64,000 nt of DNA from Brytella acorum (lineage in GTDB: Bacteria; Pseudomonadota; Alphaproteobacteria; Acetobacterales; Acetobacteraceae). Numbering within the stretch: position 1 is the stretch's first letter; the number at the start of each line of letters is the position of its first letter. The notes beneath the pieces are model-generated. The model was not told the origin of the DNA and made no database searches. It worked only from the letters and a program-made list of their open reading frames with translations. Where the stretch lies: assembly GCF_029309905.1 (NCBI RefSeq), contig NZ_JARBJP010000001.1:496001-560000 (forward strand). Reading direction: 5' to 3'. A program made the position numbers and the translations under genes. Positions 18,771 to 26,259 of the stretch are shown here, piece by piece.

Positions 18771-19255
18771 CTAGGGCCTGTCTGCATTCAGGAGTTCCAC
18801 TTGGATTACAGTTCTGATTCAAGGCTGTCCATGGAGGGCGAGCCTTGACTAAACGGACACTAACAGACGAACAATGGAACCGGATCAAAAACCATCTCCC
18901 CGGCCGGATCGGACGGCCTGGCCAAAGCGGGATCGATAATCGGCTGTTCGTAGATGCGACCTTGTGGATGGCCGATAATGCGGCTCACTGGCGTGATCTA
19001 CCGGAGGTTTTTGGCAAAAGGGCCACACTCCACCCCCGTTTTCGGCGCTGGTCGCATGCGGGCGTCTGGGAGAGGCTGTTTCATACCTTGGCCGATACCC
19101 CGATGCGGAGGCAGGACAGGCGGAACTACCCCCAGCCATACTCCAAGATGCTCCGGCTGATGGCGCGTAAAGACACACGTCACCGCACATGGGCGGAAAC
19201 AACATCAGCTGATTTCTGGGGATTTTCAAGCTTTCCCGCACTCTGGCGGATGCGT
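18771..19255 (+). pseudogene. Third IS5-family fragment (left end and transposase N-terminus)
   Basis: CTAG at 18771-18774 borders the terminal sequence GGCCTGTCTGCATTCAGG. ATG 18845 begins TKRTLTDEQWNRIKNHLPGR and continues RLFVDATLWMADNAAHWRDL, LHPRFRRWSHAGVWERLF. Transposase similarity stops after about 90 residues (HTLADTPMR, near 19110). The open frame runs on to 19288, through unrelated sequence and into the tRNA gene, so it is not a real C-terminus. The element is truncated on its right. Confidence 0.75.
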
Positions 19256-19258
19256 AAA

Positions 19259-19334
19259 TGGTGCCCAAGACCGGGATCGAACCAGTGACACTGCGATTTT
19301 CAGTCGCATGCTCTACCAACTGAGCTACTTGGGC
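19259..19334 (-). tRNA. tRNA-Phe (GAA)
   Basis: 76 bases including an encoded CCA. The acceptor arms are GCCCAAG/CTTGGGC. The D-arm is AGCTCAGTTGGTAGAGC, the anticodon loop CTGAAAA gives GAA, and the T-loop is GGTTCGATCC. IS fragments end right beside its 3' end, in keeping with tRNA genes as integration or rearrangement borders. Confidence 0.97.
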
Positions 19335-19378
19335 ACCGAGCGTCCGGCAAAGCGTTTCGTCCGGGTGCGAACGGGGAT

Positions 19379-19579
19379 TTACCGGATGCTGTCATCCGGA
19401 TCAAGCGGGGAGCGCGAAGTTTTTGACTCTATTTCCACATCATCGTCTTCTTCCCGTGTCGAGGGCACGCGGTAGTCGCCGTTGAACCAGCGTCCGAGGT
19501 CGACATCGGCACAATGGCGACTGCAGAAAGGCCTGAAGTTCGCGGTCGCAGGTTTGTTGCAGATAGGGCAAGTGGTCAT
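19379..19579 (-). CDS. yacG: YacG-family zinc-binding protein (DNA gyrase inhibitor family)
   Basis: 66 residues. Four zinc-ligand Cys sit in CPICNKP and FCSRHCADVDLGRW, followed by the family's FNGDYRVP segment. The C-terminus is acidic. In E. coli the homologue binds and inhibits gyrase. Its start shares one base with the stop of the RNase E/G-like gene, so it is the last gene of an infA-maf-RNase-yacG run. Confidence 0.92.
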   Translation of the reverse strand: MTTCPICNKPATANFRPFCSRHCADVDLGRWFNGDYRVPSTREEDDDVEIESKTSRSPLDPDDSIR

Positions 19580-20649
19580 CAGTCCTGGCTCCAGAAGGTC
19601 ACAGGGAAGTCGGGCGCGATTTCGAGGGCGACGGCAGCACCATAGACGAGTGCGAATGCATTCAGCGCCAGAGGATCGTTCTCGAGCGCGCGGATCACGG
19701 GAATGGACGCCCGCAGAATTGGGGGCTCCGAGACGTGTTCGGGTTTGCGTGCAAGCATGGCGCGCAGAGCCGCCAGCCCAATGCCATGCGGGCTCCGCAG
19801 CAGTTCATGCAAGGGCGCCCGGCCGCGCGGGCGGACGACTTCGATCAGCCCTAGACCGGTGACGCCCAGAACCTGCGGCGATTGCGGGTCCGAGTGCAAC
19901 GCGTCTTCCATCGCGGGAAGCAGGGCGCTGCGTTTACGCGGTATGATGCCTGCGGGATCAATGACAATCGCGCCGCTCAGATTGCGAAGGCGGATCTCGC
20001 GACACAACGACGGAATGGCCGCGATATTCGCGGCAACCTGCGCGACGGGGCGCAGTCGGCGCGCGTCAGGCATCGGATTGTCGAGATCGATGGCGATGAG
20101 CGCGGGCGTCGGCGTGAAGGTGGCGCGAAGGCCGCCGTCCAATTCGGCGGTTGGGTCGGAGAGGGCGTCGCACAGAGCCTCCGTAACGGGATCGAAAGCA
20201 GACAGCACGCGTCGGACACGCGAACGCAGAGATGTCGGCAGGGCGGCGGCGAAGGCAGGGTCGTCGATCAGGATGTCAGCGTCGGGATGGGTGTCCGCCA
20301 GGACCTCCAGAGGCGTCGGGCCAGGTGCCATGAGGGCTGGATGAGCACGGGGCTTTCCCTCGACGGGACGTAAACGGGGTCCTTTTCCGCCCTGGGCGCT
20401 GCGGGTCACGCGTGCGGTGACGAGCGTTCCCTCCTTGTGGCGCCCCGTCAGGAAGCCTTCGCCCCCGTCGGCGAGGACAACGAAGGCGCCGTTCATGGCG
20501 TCCATCGGGGCCGTGACCCGAACTGTGTGGAGATCGCCGTAACCGTCGGGACGGCCAGGGCGCCAAAACGCAAAATCTTCAAGCGTTTCGCCGTCGATCA
20601 CCGCGATCCGCGCTTCGCCCGGACTACAGGCGACGCGGATTTCCATCAT
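19579..20649 (-). CDS. Short ribonuclease E/G family protein
   Basis: 356 residues, much shorter than RNase G (about 490) or RNase E. A degenerate S1-like start (MNGAFVVLADGGEGFLTG) is followed by a catalytic-type core. LIAIDLDNPMPD and LSGAIVIDPAGI match the two metal-binding Asp regions of the family. No CPxCxG zinc-link motif is present, so it may differ in oligomeric state. The frame is open further upstream, but ATG 20649 overlaps the maf stop codon (ATGA) and is the natural start. Short RNase E/G proteins in this gene order are known in alphaproteobacteria. Confidence 0.82.
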   Translation of the reverse strand: MMEIRVACSPGEARIAVIDGETLEDFAFWRPGRPDGYGDLHTVRVTAPMDAMNGAFVVLADGGEGFLTGRHKEGTLVTARVTRSAQGGKGPRLRPVEGKPRAHPALMAPGPTPLEVLADTHPDADILIDDPAFAAALPTSLRSRVRRVLSAFDPVTEALCDALSDPTAELDGGLRATFTPTPALIAIDLDNPMPDARRLRPVAQVAANIAAIPSLCREIRLRNLSGAIVIDPAGIIPRKRSALLPAMEDALHSDPQSPQVLGVTGLGLIEVVRPRGRAPLHELLRSPHGIGLAALRAMLARKPEHVSEPPILRASIPVIRALENDPLALNAFALVYGAAVALEIAPDFPVTFWSQD

Positions 20650-21281
20650 GCGACGAAATGTCCCGGCTGGCCTCGCAGCATCTGCGCGGTTTCGAAAAGA
20701 GGAAGCCCCATGACGGCCGAGTGGCTGCCGCCCAGCATGCGGACGAAGGCAGCCGCCATGCCCTGAATGGCGTAGCCGCCAGCTTTGCCTTCCCAGTCTC
20801 CCTGATCGAGCAGGAAGTCGATCTGTTGGGGGGTGAGCCGGGAAAACGTAACGGCACTTTCCACGAGCCGATGGACCTCGCGTCCGCGTGTCCAGCTCGC
20901 CGTAGGCATGACTGTCACCGCCGTCATGACGACATGGCGGCGACCGGAAAGCATTTCGAGACATTTCCGCGCTTCGTCGCGATTCTCGGCTTTCGGGAGA
21001 ATGCGTCGTCCGAGCGACACAACCGTATCCGCGGCGATGACAAGGGCAGGCTCATCGGCCTGCGTCGCGACGAAGTGCGCCTTCGAACGGGCGAGCCGTC
21101 TGGCGCAGTCTCGCGGGAGTTCGTTTGGCCTCGGCGTTTCGTCGAGTTCCGCAGCGGCGACCGCATCGGGCGTGATGCCGATCTGTCGCAGGAGGTCGAG
21201 ACGCCGGGGCGAAGCCGAGGCCAGGATCAGGCGCGGTCGCAAGAGAGCGGTCGGCTCGGGCTGAACCGTCGAGTCCATCAC
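20646..21281 (-). CDS. maf: Maf-family nucleotide pyrophosphatase
   Basis: 211 residues. The P-loop-like motif LILASASPRRLDLL, catalytic ALVIAADTVV and the KAGGYAIQGMAA segment are Maf hallmarks. It hydrolyses non-canonical or modified nucleoside triphosphates (family knowledge). It overlaps the RNase start by four bases and begins four bases after infA ends, so the four genes look co-transcribed. Confidence 0.94.
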   Translation of the reverse strand: MMDSTVQPEPTALLRPRLILASASPRRLDLLRQIGITPDAVAAAELDETPRPNELPRDCARRLARSKAHFVATQADEPALVIAADTVVSLGRRILPKAENRDEARKCLEMLSGRRHVVMTAVTVMPTASWTRGREVHRLVESAVTFSRLTPQQIDFLLDQGDWEGKAGGYAIQGMAAAFVRMLGGSHSAVMGLPLFETAQMLRGQPGHFVA

Positions 21282-21285
21282 GCTC

Positions 21286-21504
21286 TTACTTGAAGCGGAA
21301 GGTGATGCGGCCCTTGGAGAGATCGTAGGGGGTCATTTCCACATTCACGCGGTCGCCCGCCAGAACGCGAATGCGGTTCTTGCGCATTTTGCCGCTGGTA
21401 TGAGCGAGAATGGAGTGCTCGTTGTCCAGCGTGACGCGGAACATGGCATTGGGCAGCAACTCCGTGACGGTGCCGCTGAATTCGATCATATCTTCTTTTG
21501 ACAT
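21286..21504 (-). CDS. infA: Translation initiation factor IF-1
   Basis: 72-residue OB-fold protein that fills the ribosomal A site during initiation. The sequence runs [20 protein letters not shown], with [19 protein letters not shown] and [13 protein letters not shown] at the end, matching IF-1 throughout. An in-frame ATG at 21552 would add 16 residues not found in the family, so 21504 is preferred. Confidence 0.97.
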   Translation of the reverse strand: MSKEDMIEFSGTVTELLPNAMFRVTLDNEHSILAHTSGKMRKNRIRVLAGDRVNVEMTPYDLSKGRITFRFK

Positions 21505-21622
21505 CGTGTCTTTCGTCTCGTTGAGGAAGGGGCGGGAAAAGAGCCCTGCCAAGCGGGAGCGCGGGCTCCCGGAAATCGGTCAGCGCGTTATGTGCGGATC
21601 AAGGCGCGTTCCGTCAAGCAAA

Positions 21623-21647
21623 ACCCGGCTTTATACCGTTTCCGGGT
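21623..21647 (-). terminator. Possible intrinsic terminator after hisD
   Basis: On the minus strand ACCCGG and CCGGGT arms (21642-21647 and 21623-21628) are followed by TTTT. The stem is short (6 bp), so it is only a modest terminator. It separates the his genes from infA. Confidence 0.45.
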
Positions 21648-21658
21648 CGTCTTTAAGG

Positions 21659-22963
21659 TCACGTTTCGCCTGTAAGAGCGTCCAGCCGGGCCGACAGGCT
21701 CAAAGCGTGGGCATCCAGCCCTTCGGCCTGCGCAAGCGCCACGCCCGCGGGACCGATGCGCCGCAGCCCGTCCGGGCCGGTCGCGATGGTTGTCGTGCGT
21801 TTGAGGAAATCGAACACGGAAAGGCCGGACGCAAACCGCGCCGTGCGGCTCGTCGGCAGAACGTGATTGGGACCGCCCACATAGTCGCCGACGGCTTCGG
21901 GGCAGTAACGCCCCAGGAAAATCGCGCCCGCATGGCGAATTCCGGCCGCGAAGACTTCCGGCGAGTCCAGCATGACCTCGAGATGTTCCGGGGCGAGACG
22001 GTTCGTCACGGACACGGCTTCGTCCCAGTCCCGGACGAGGATCACGACCCCATGGTCTTCCCAGGAGCGGCTGGCGATCGCCGCGCGCGGCAGGGTGCGC
22101 AACTCATGCTCCACGGCGCCGATGACAGCATTGGCGAAAACCGCGTCATCGGTGATGAGGACGGCCTGGGCCAGTTCGTCGTGCTCGGCCTGAGCCAGAA
22201 GGTCGAGGGCCACGAAACGCGCGTCGTTGTGGGCGTCCGCGACGATCACGACTTCGGACGGACCGGCGATGGAGTCGATGCCGACATGTCCGAAAACCTG
22301 TCGTTTCGCCTCGGCCACATAAGCGTTGCCGGGCCCGACGATGCGGTCTACGGGCGCGATCGTGGCGGTTCCGTAGGCCAGAGCCGCCACAGCCTGGGCG
22401 CCGCCCACACGGTAGATTTCCGTCACGCCGGCGATCTGCGCGGCGGCGAGCACGAGAGGGTTGAGGACGCCGCCGGGACAGGGAACGCACATGGCGATCC
22501 GCGACACGCCTGCGACACGCGCGGGCAGGGCGTTCATCAGCACGGAGGACGGATAGGCGGCCTTGCCGCCCGGTACATACAATCCGACTGCGTCCAGCGG
22601 TGTCCAGCGCATCCCCAGCGTGACGGCGTCGCTGTCCGTATAATGCAGGTCCCGTGGAGCCTGCGCGCGATGGAAGCTCTCGATCCGGGTCGCCGCGACA
22701 GCCAGGGCTTCAACCAGATCCTGCGGAACCCTGGCGGCCTCGCGCGCAATGTCATCCGCGTCGATGCGGATCGTCTCCGGCTTGAGATTCAGATTATCGA
22801 AGCGGTTCGTATAATCGCAGAGCGCGGCGTCTCCGCGTGCGCGGACATCCGTGAGGATGGCGCGGACCGGTTCGGCCACGCTGGTTTCGACGGAACTCCG
22901 GTCGTTCAGAAGGGCCGCGAAGGCCTGTTCGAACTGCGCGTCCGTGGTCGCAAGGCGTTTCAT
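21659..22963 (-). CDS. hisD: Histidinol dehydrogenase
   Basis: 434 residues, full length; oxidises histidinol to histidine in two NAD-dependent steps. The motifs VGLYVPGGKAAYPSSVLMN, DRIVGPGNAYVAEAKRQVFG and IDSIAGPSEVVIVAD are all present, as are the zinc and catalytic segments QAEHDELAQA and NRLAPEHLEVM. The start ATG at 22963 overlaps the hisG stop (ATGA). The frame is open far upstream, but that part overlays hisG out of phase. Confidence 0.97.
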   Translation of the reverse strand: MKRLATTDAQFEQAFAALLNDRSSVETSVAEPVRAILTDVRARGDAALCDYTNRFDNLNLKPETIRIDADDIAREAARVPQDLVEALAVAATRIESFHRAQAPRDLHYTDSDAVTLGMRWTPLDAVGLYVPGGKAAYPSSVLMNALPARVAGVSRIAMCVPCPGGVLNPLVLAAAQIAGVTEIYRVGGAQAVAALAYGTATIAPVDRIVGPGNAYVAEAKRQVFGHVGIDSIAGPSEVVIVADAHNDARFVALDLLAQAEHDELAQAVLITDDAVFANAVIGAVEHELRTLPRAAIASRSWEDHGVVILVRDWDEAVSVTNRLAPEHLEVMLDSPEVFAAGIRHAGAIFLGRYCPEAVGDYVGGPNHVLPTSRTARFASGLSVFDFLKRTTTIATGPDGLRRIGPAGVALAQAEGLDAHALSLSARLDALTGET

Positions 22964-23652
22964 GCCACAGTCTCCTGCAAGGCAGACCGAAAACGTTCGA
23001 TCAGGGCGCCAATCTCTTCGGGACGGGTCTTGAGCGCAACGCGATTGACGATCAGACGGCTGGTCACATGAGCGATCACCTCCGTCTCGCGTAACCCGTT
23101 GGCGCGCAGGGTCGAGCCGGTATCGACCAGATCGACGATCACGCTGGCAAGGTCGAGCGTCGGCGCCAGTTCCATCGCGCCGTTGAGATGCACGATCTCG
23201 GCATTGACGCCACGTGTCGCGAAATGCCGACGCGTGATGGCGGGATATTTCGTGGCGACGCGAATCTGCGAACTGGCGGGCGCGTGGCCGTCGACGACGT
23301 CGCTGACAGGGCGCGCCACGGAGACGCGGCAGGCGCCGATGCCGAGGTCGAGGGGGGCGTAGATGTCCGGATAGTCGAATTCCATCAGTACGTCCGCGCC
23401 GCAGACGCCGATCTGCGCGCCGCCATAGGCCACGAAGGTGGCGACGTCGAAGGAGCGCACGCGCACGACGTCCAGCCGGGGATCGTTCGTGGGAAAGCGC
23501 AGGGCCCGGCTGTCTCCGTCGAGGCAGCCTGGATCTGGCATCAGGCCCGCCCGCGAGAGGACGGGTTTGAGGGCCTTGAGGATGCGGCCTTTCGGCAGCG
23601 CCAGAACCAGCGGCGCGTCGTCGGTGGACGGCGTAGGGGAGGCAGCGGTCAA
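22960..23652 (-). CDS. hisG: ATP phosphoribosyltransferase, short form
   Basis: 230 residues: the short HisG, which lacks the C-terminal regulatory domain and works as a complex with HisZ (family knowledge). LALPKGRILKALKPVL, the PRPP-loop segment VDLVDTGSTLRANGL and VATKYPAITRRHF are visible. hisZ is not in this window. It is first in the hisG-hisD pair, translationally coupled. Confidence 0.95.
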   Translation of the reverse strand: MTAASPTPSTDDAPLVLALPKGRILKALKPVLSRAGLMPDPGCLDGDSRALRFPTNDPRLDVVRVRSFDVATFVAYGGAQIGVCGADVLMEFDYPDIYAPLDLGIGACRVSVARPVSDVVDGHAPASSQIRVATKYPAITRRHFATRGVNAEIVHLNGAMELAPTLDLASVIVDLVDTGSTLRANGLRETEVIAHVTSRLIVNRVALKTRPEEIGALIERFRSALQETVA

Positions 23653-23755
23653 CGGGTCGTCTTCCAGTGTGTGTCCTTGGGCGGCGCTTCCTTACCACAG
23701 GCCGACGCGGGGCAGAAACCAACGGGGGACAGAAATACGCGATGAACAGTTTCGC

Positions 23756-23785
23756 TTGACGGAGGACGCAAAAGAGATGTCTTAT
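23756..23785 (+). promoter_or_regulatory. Possible promoter giving a leaderless gntR transcript
   Basis: TTGACG at 23756-23761 and TCTTAT at 23780-23785 are separated by 18 bases. The start codon at 23793 is only seven bases beyond the -10 box, and no ribosome site precedes it. If this promoter is used, the mRNA would begin at or next to the ATG. Confidence 0.4.
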
Positions 23786-23792
23786 TGTTGGC

Positions 23793-24197
23793 ATGTATGC
23801 AGACAAGTCGTCATTGATTTTTCCGCAACCTCTCGATTCGTCCGGCGGCGTGCCGTTGCGCGTGCAGCTGCGCGAAGGCGTGCTGGCCGCCATCGGAGAT
23901 GGGCGCCTTGCCGCTAATGATCGCCTGCCGACCATGCGTGAGCTTTCGGTCCATCTCTCGATCGATCTGAACACCGTGCAGCGGGCTTATGCGGAGCTTG
24001 AACGTATGGGAGCCATCGAGACGCGACGCGCACGGGGCAGCTTCGTGTCCCGCGCTCCGCCGATGCCCGACGATACCGTTCGGCAGGTCCAGGTCGAAGC
24101 CTGCGCCGCCTCCGCCATCGCTGTCGCGCGGGCTCAGGGCCTGCCGCCTGAAGACGTTGCCCGCACCATGCTTTCTCTTTTGGAGATACAATCCTGA
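23793..24197 (+). CDS. GntR-family regulator, YtrA-like
   Basis: 134 residues. The N-terminal winged helix is clear: GVPLRVQLREGVLAAIGDGRL, DRLPTMRELSVHLSIDLNTV, then RAYAELERMGAIETRRARGS. The C-terminal part is only about 50 residues, too short for a FadR or HutC ligand domain, as in the YtrA subfamily. YtrA proteins usually control neighbouring membrane-protein genes and themselves. It overlaps the stomatin-like gene by one base, so that gene is the likely target. Confidence 0.88.
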   Translation: MYADKSSLIFPQPLDSSGGVPLRVQLREGVLAAIGDGRLAANDRLPTMRELSVHLSIDLNTVQRAYAELERMGAIETRRARGSFVSRAPPMPDDTVRQVQVEACAASAIAVARAQGLPPEDVARTMLSLLEIQS

Positions 24198-25141
24198 TGG
24201 GCTCTTTCCCGCCGATCTTCCCCACTGCGTCCGGAATGGATGCGACGAGGGCCTCGCGCCTGTTCAATTCCATCTCGGCGCCCCTGGCCGGGCTCTGTGT
24301 GCTCGTCGGGCTCGGGGTTGCGGCCCTCTTTCCCCCCGGCATCGTGTTTGTGATTGCCGGTGGCGTTCTGGCGGTGATCGTTCTTCTGACGGTGCGCCTG
24401 TGCAGTGCCTGGGAGCGCGCGATCGTGCTGCGTGCCGGTCGGATCCGTGGGCTCAGCGGGCCGGGACTTTTCCTGACGGTTCCGTTTCTCGATCAGATCA
24501 GCAGCATCGTCGATCAACGCATTCGCACCGTGCCCGTCAGCACGCGGCAGACGCTGACGCGGGATACGACGCCCGTGGATGTCGATGCCGTCATTTTCTG
24601 GATGGTGCACGATCCGCTGCGTGCTGTGACCGAACTGGACGATTTCGCCAGTTCGGTTTCGATGGTCGCCCTGACGACGTTGCGTGAGGTCGTCAGCAGT
24701 TCCGATCTCAGCGTGCTGCTCGAGGACCGTCGTCGGATTGACGACGAACTGCGCGAGCAGATTGCCCGCAAGACGGCGGAATGGGGGGTGACCGTGCAGG
24801 GCGTCGAGATCCGCGACGTCCAGTTGCCGGAAAGCCTTCAGGATGCCATGAGCCGTCAGGCTCAGGCGGAGCGCGAAAAGGCGGCCCGCGTGACGCTGGC
24901 AAGTGCGGAGCGCGCCGTGGCGCTGGAACTGGCCGAGGCGGCGAAATCCTATGCCGCCAATCCCATCGCGTTGCAGATCCTTCAGATCAATCGCATTTTT
25001 GAAATGAACAAGGATCGCGGCACGACCATCCTGATGCCGACGACCATGGCGGATTCCATGTCGGGCATGGCGACGGCGGTCTCGACGGCGATGGCGGCTG
25101 CCGCACCGCTGCCGGAAGTCCGGCAGCCGGATGGAAAGTAA
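24197..25141 (+). CDS. SPFH/stomatin-like membrane protein (slipin)
   Basis: 314 residues. Two hydrophobic segments lie near residues 28-65, then comes the slipin signature: RAIVLRAGRIRGLSGPGLFL, PFLDQISSIVDQRIRT, TRDTTPVDVDAVIFWMVHDP. A long Ala/Glu/Arg helical region (about 215-265) follows, as in other band-7 proteins, and the C-terminus is hydrophobic. Such proteins form membrane-bound oligomeric scaffolds. There is no NfeD partner gene beside it. It is translationally coupled to a GntR regulator. Confidence 0.9.
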   Translation: MGSFPPIFPTASGMDATRASRLFNSISAPLAGLCVLVGLGVAALFPPGIVFVIAGGVLAVIVLLTVRLCSAWERAIVLRAGRIRGLSGPGLFLTVPFLDQISSIVDQRIRTVPVSTRQTLTRDTTPVDVDAVIFWMVHDPLRAVTELDDFASSVSMVALTTLREVVSSSDLSVLLEDRRRIDDELREQIARKTAEWGVTVQGVEIRDVQLPESLQDAMSRQAQAEREKAARVTLASAERAVALELAEAAKSYAANPIALQILQINRIFEMNKDRGTTILMPTTMADSMSGMATAVSTAMAAAAPLPEVRQPDGK

Positions 25142-25244
25142 AGTGATGGTCGTGGCTGATCTCGGTCAGGCCGCTGGCTGAAACCCGGACTTCCGGCGGG
25201 CGGTCCATGCGAGGTCTGTCGTTTTGGTTAAGTATGGCGTTGCG

Positions 25245-25269
25245 ATCCGGTGATTCCCTATGACCGGAT
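25245..25269. promoter_or_regulatory. Inverted repeat upstream of murQ
   Basis: ATCCGGT (25245-25251) and ACCGGAT (25263-25269) form a 7-base inverted repeat with an 11-base spacer, 48 bases before the murQ start. It could be an operator for an amino-sugar-responsive regulator, but no such regulator is nearby. Chance is possible. Confidence 0.3.
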
Positions 25270-25316
25270 GATGTTCTAGGTTTCCAGACTACTCGTTACG
25301 GATCGGGAATTTCATC

Positions 25317-26240
25317 ATGCCATCAGTCGCGCACTATGCGCCTTCCCACACCAGCGATACGGAGCGCCCCGATCCGCGCTATGCCGATATCGATCTCTGG
25401 CCGACGGGATCCGTCCTCGCGGCTCTGGCGGAATCCCAGATGGTGGCGGTTGCCGTTGCGCATGCGGCGCTGCCGGATATCGAGGCTGTCGTTGAGGCGG
25501 CGATCCCGCGTCTGCGCAAGGGCGGTCGTATGTTCTATGTCGGTGCGGGAACTTCCGGACGCGTCGGGATGCAGGATGGGGTCGAACTGACGCCGACCTT
25601 CGGGATGCCCGTGGAACGTCTCGTTCTTCTTCTCGCCGGTGGTCTGGACGCGGTGTCGCAGGCGGTCGAGGGCGCGGAAGATGATGAAGAGGCTGCACGC
25701 GCAGAGGTCCTCTCCTTCGTGCCGGACGAGAACGACGTGGTCATCGGTGTCGCGGCGAGCGGCTCGACACCCTATACCTGCGCCGCGCTCGCGACCGCCC
25801 GTGAATGCGGAAGCCTGACTGTCGGGGTGAGCGGCAATCTCAAAGGTCGTGTTCTGCACGAAGCCGAATTCGGCATTCGTCTGCCGACGGGACCGGAAGT
25901 CGTCTCCGGTTCGACCCGTCTCAAGGCGGGGACGGCGCAGAAAGTCGCCTTGAACATGCTTTCGACCACCATAATGATCCGGTTGGGGCATGTTTATCGT
26001 GGGCAGATGGTCGATATGAAAGTGACCAATGCCAAGCTGGGCAAGCGAGCGGCCCGGATGGTGAAGATGCTGGCGGGCGGCACGGACGCCGAAATCGAGG
26101 CGGCGCTGAAACGGGCAGGCGGCAACGTCAAACGCGCGGTTCTGGCTCGCGCGGGTGTCGCGGCGGAAGCGATCGAGGATCTCCTCGATCGCCATCAGGG
26201 CGATCTGAGAAAGGCGCTTGCGGCCGTGGGGTGGCGCTGA
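25317..26240 (+). CDS. murQ: N-acetylmuramic acid 6-phosphate etherase
   Basis: 307 residues. It cleaves the lactyl ether of MurNAc-6-P to give GlcNAc-6-P in peptidoglycan recycling. A SIS-type sugar-phosphate fold is indicated by MFYVGAGTSGRVGMQDGVEL with TPTFGMP, then VIGVAASGSTPYTCAALATA and TGPEVVSGSTRLKAGTAQK. The N-terminus contains the family's RYADIDLWPTGSVLAAL. A UBA-like C-terminus follows (RAGVAAEAIEDLLDRHQG). It lies directly before anmK, whose product makes its substrate. Confidence 0.96.
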   Translation: MPSVAHYAPSHTSDTERPDPRYADIDLWPTGSVLAALAESQMVAVAVAHAALPDIEAVVEAAIPRLRKGGRMFYVGAGTSGRVGMQDGVELTPTFGMPVERLVLLLAGGLDAVSQAVEGAEDDEEAARAEVLSFVPDENDVVIGVAASGSTPYTCAALATARECGSLTVGVSGNLKGRVLHEAEFGIRLPTGPEVVSGSTRLKAGTAQKVALNMLSTTIMIRLGHVYRGQMVDMKVTNAKLGKRAARMVKMLAGGTDAEIEAALKRAGGNVKRAVLARAGVAAEAIEDLLDRHQGDLRKALAAVGWR

Positions 26241-26259
26241 AACGCGACGGAGAGCGCGC

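Noticed and set aside
21410-23071. A 553-residue open frame on the plus strand opposite infA, hisD and hisG
   Set aside because: The opposite strand encodes three unmistakable housekeeping proteins; the frame is Gly/Arg/Asp-rich with no motif.
22964-23974. The long upstream extension of the hisD frame
   Set aside because: It is out-of-phase reading through hisG and its upstream region; the hisD start is fixed by the ATGA overlap and family homology.
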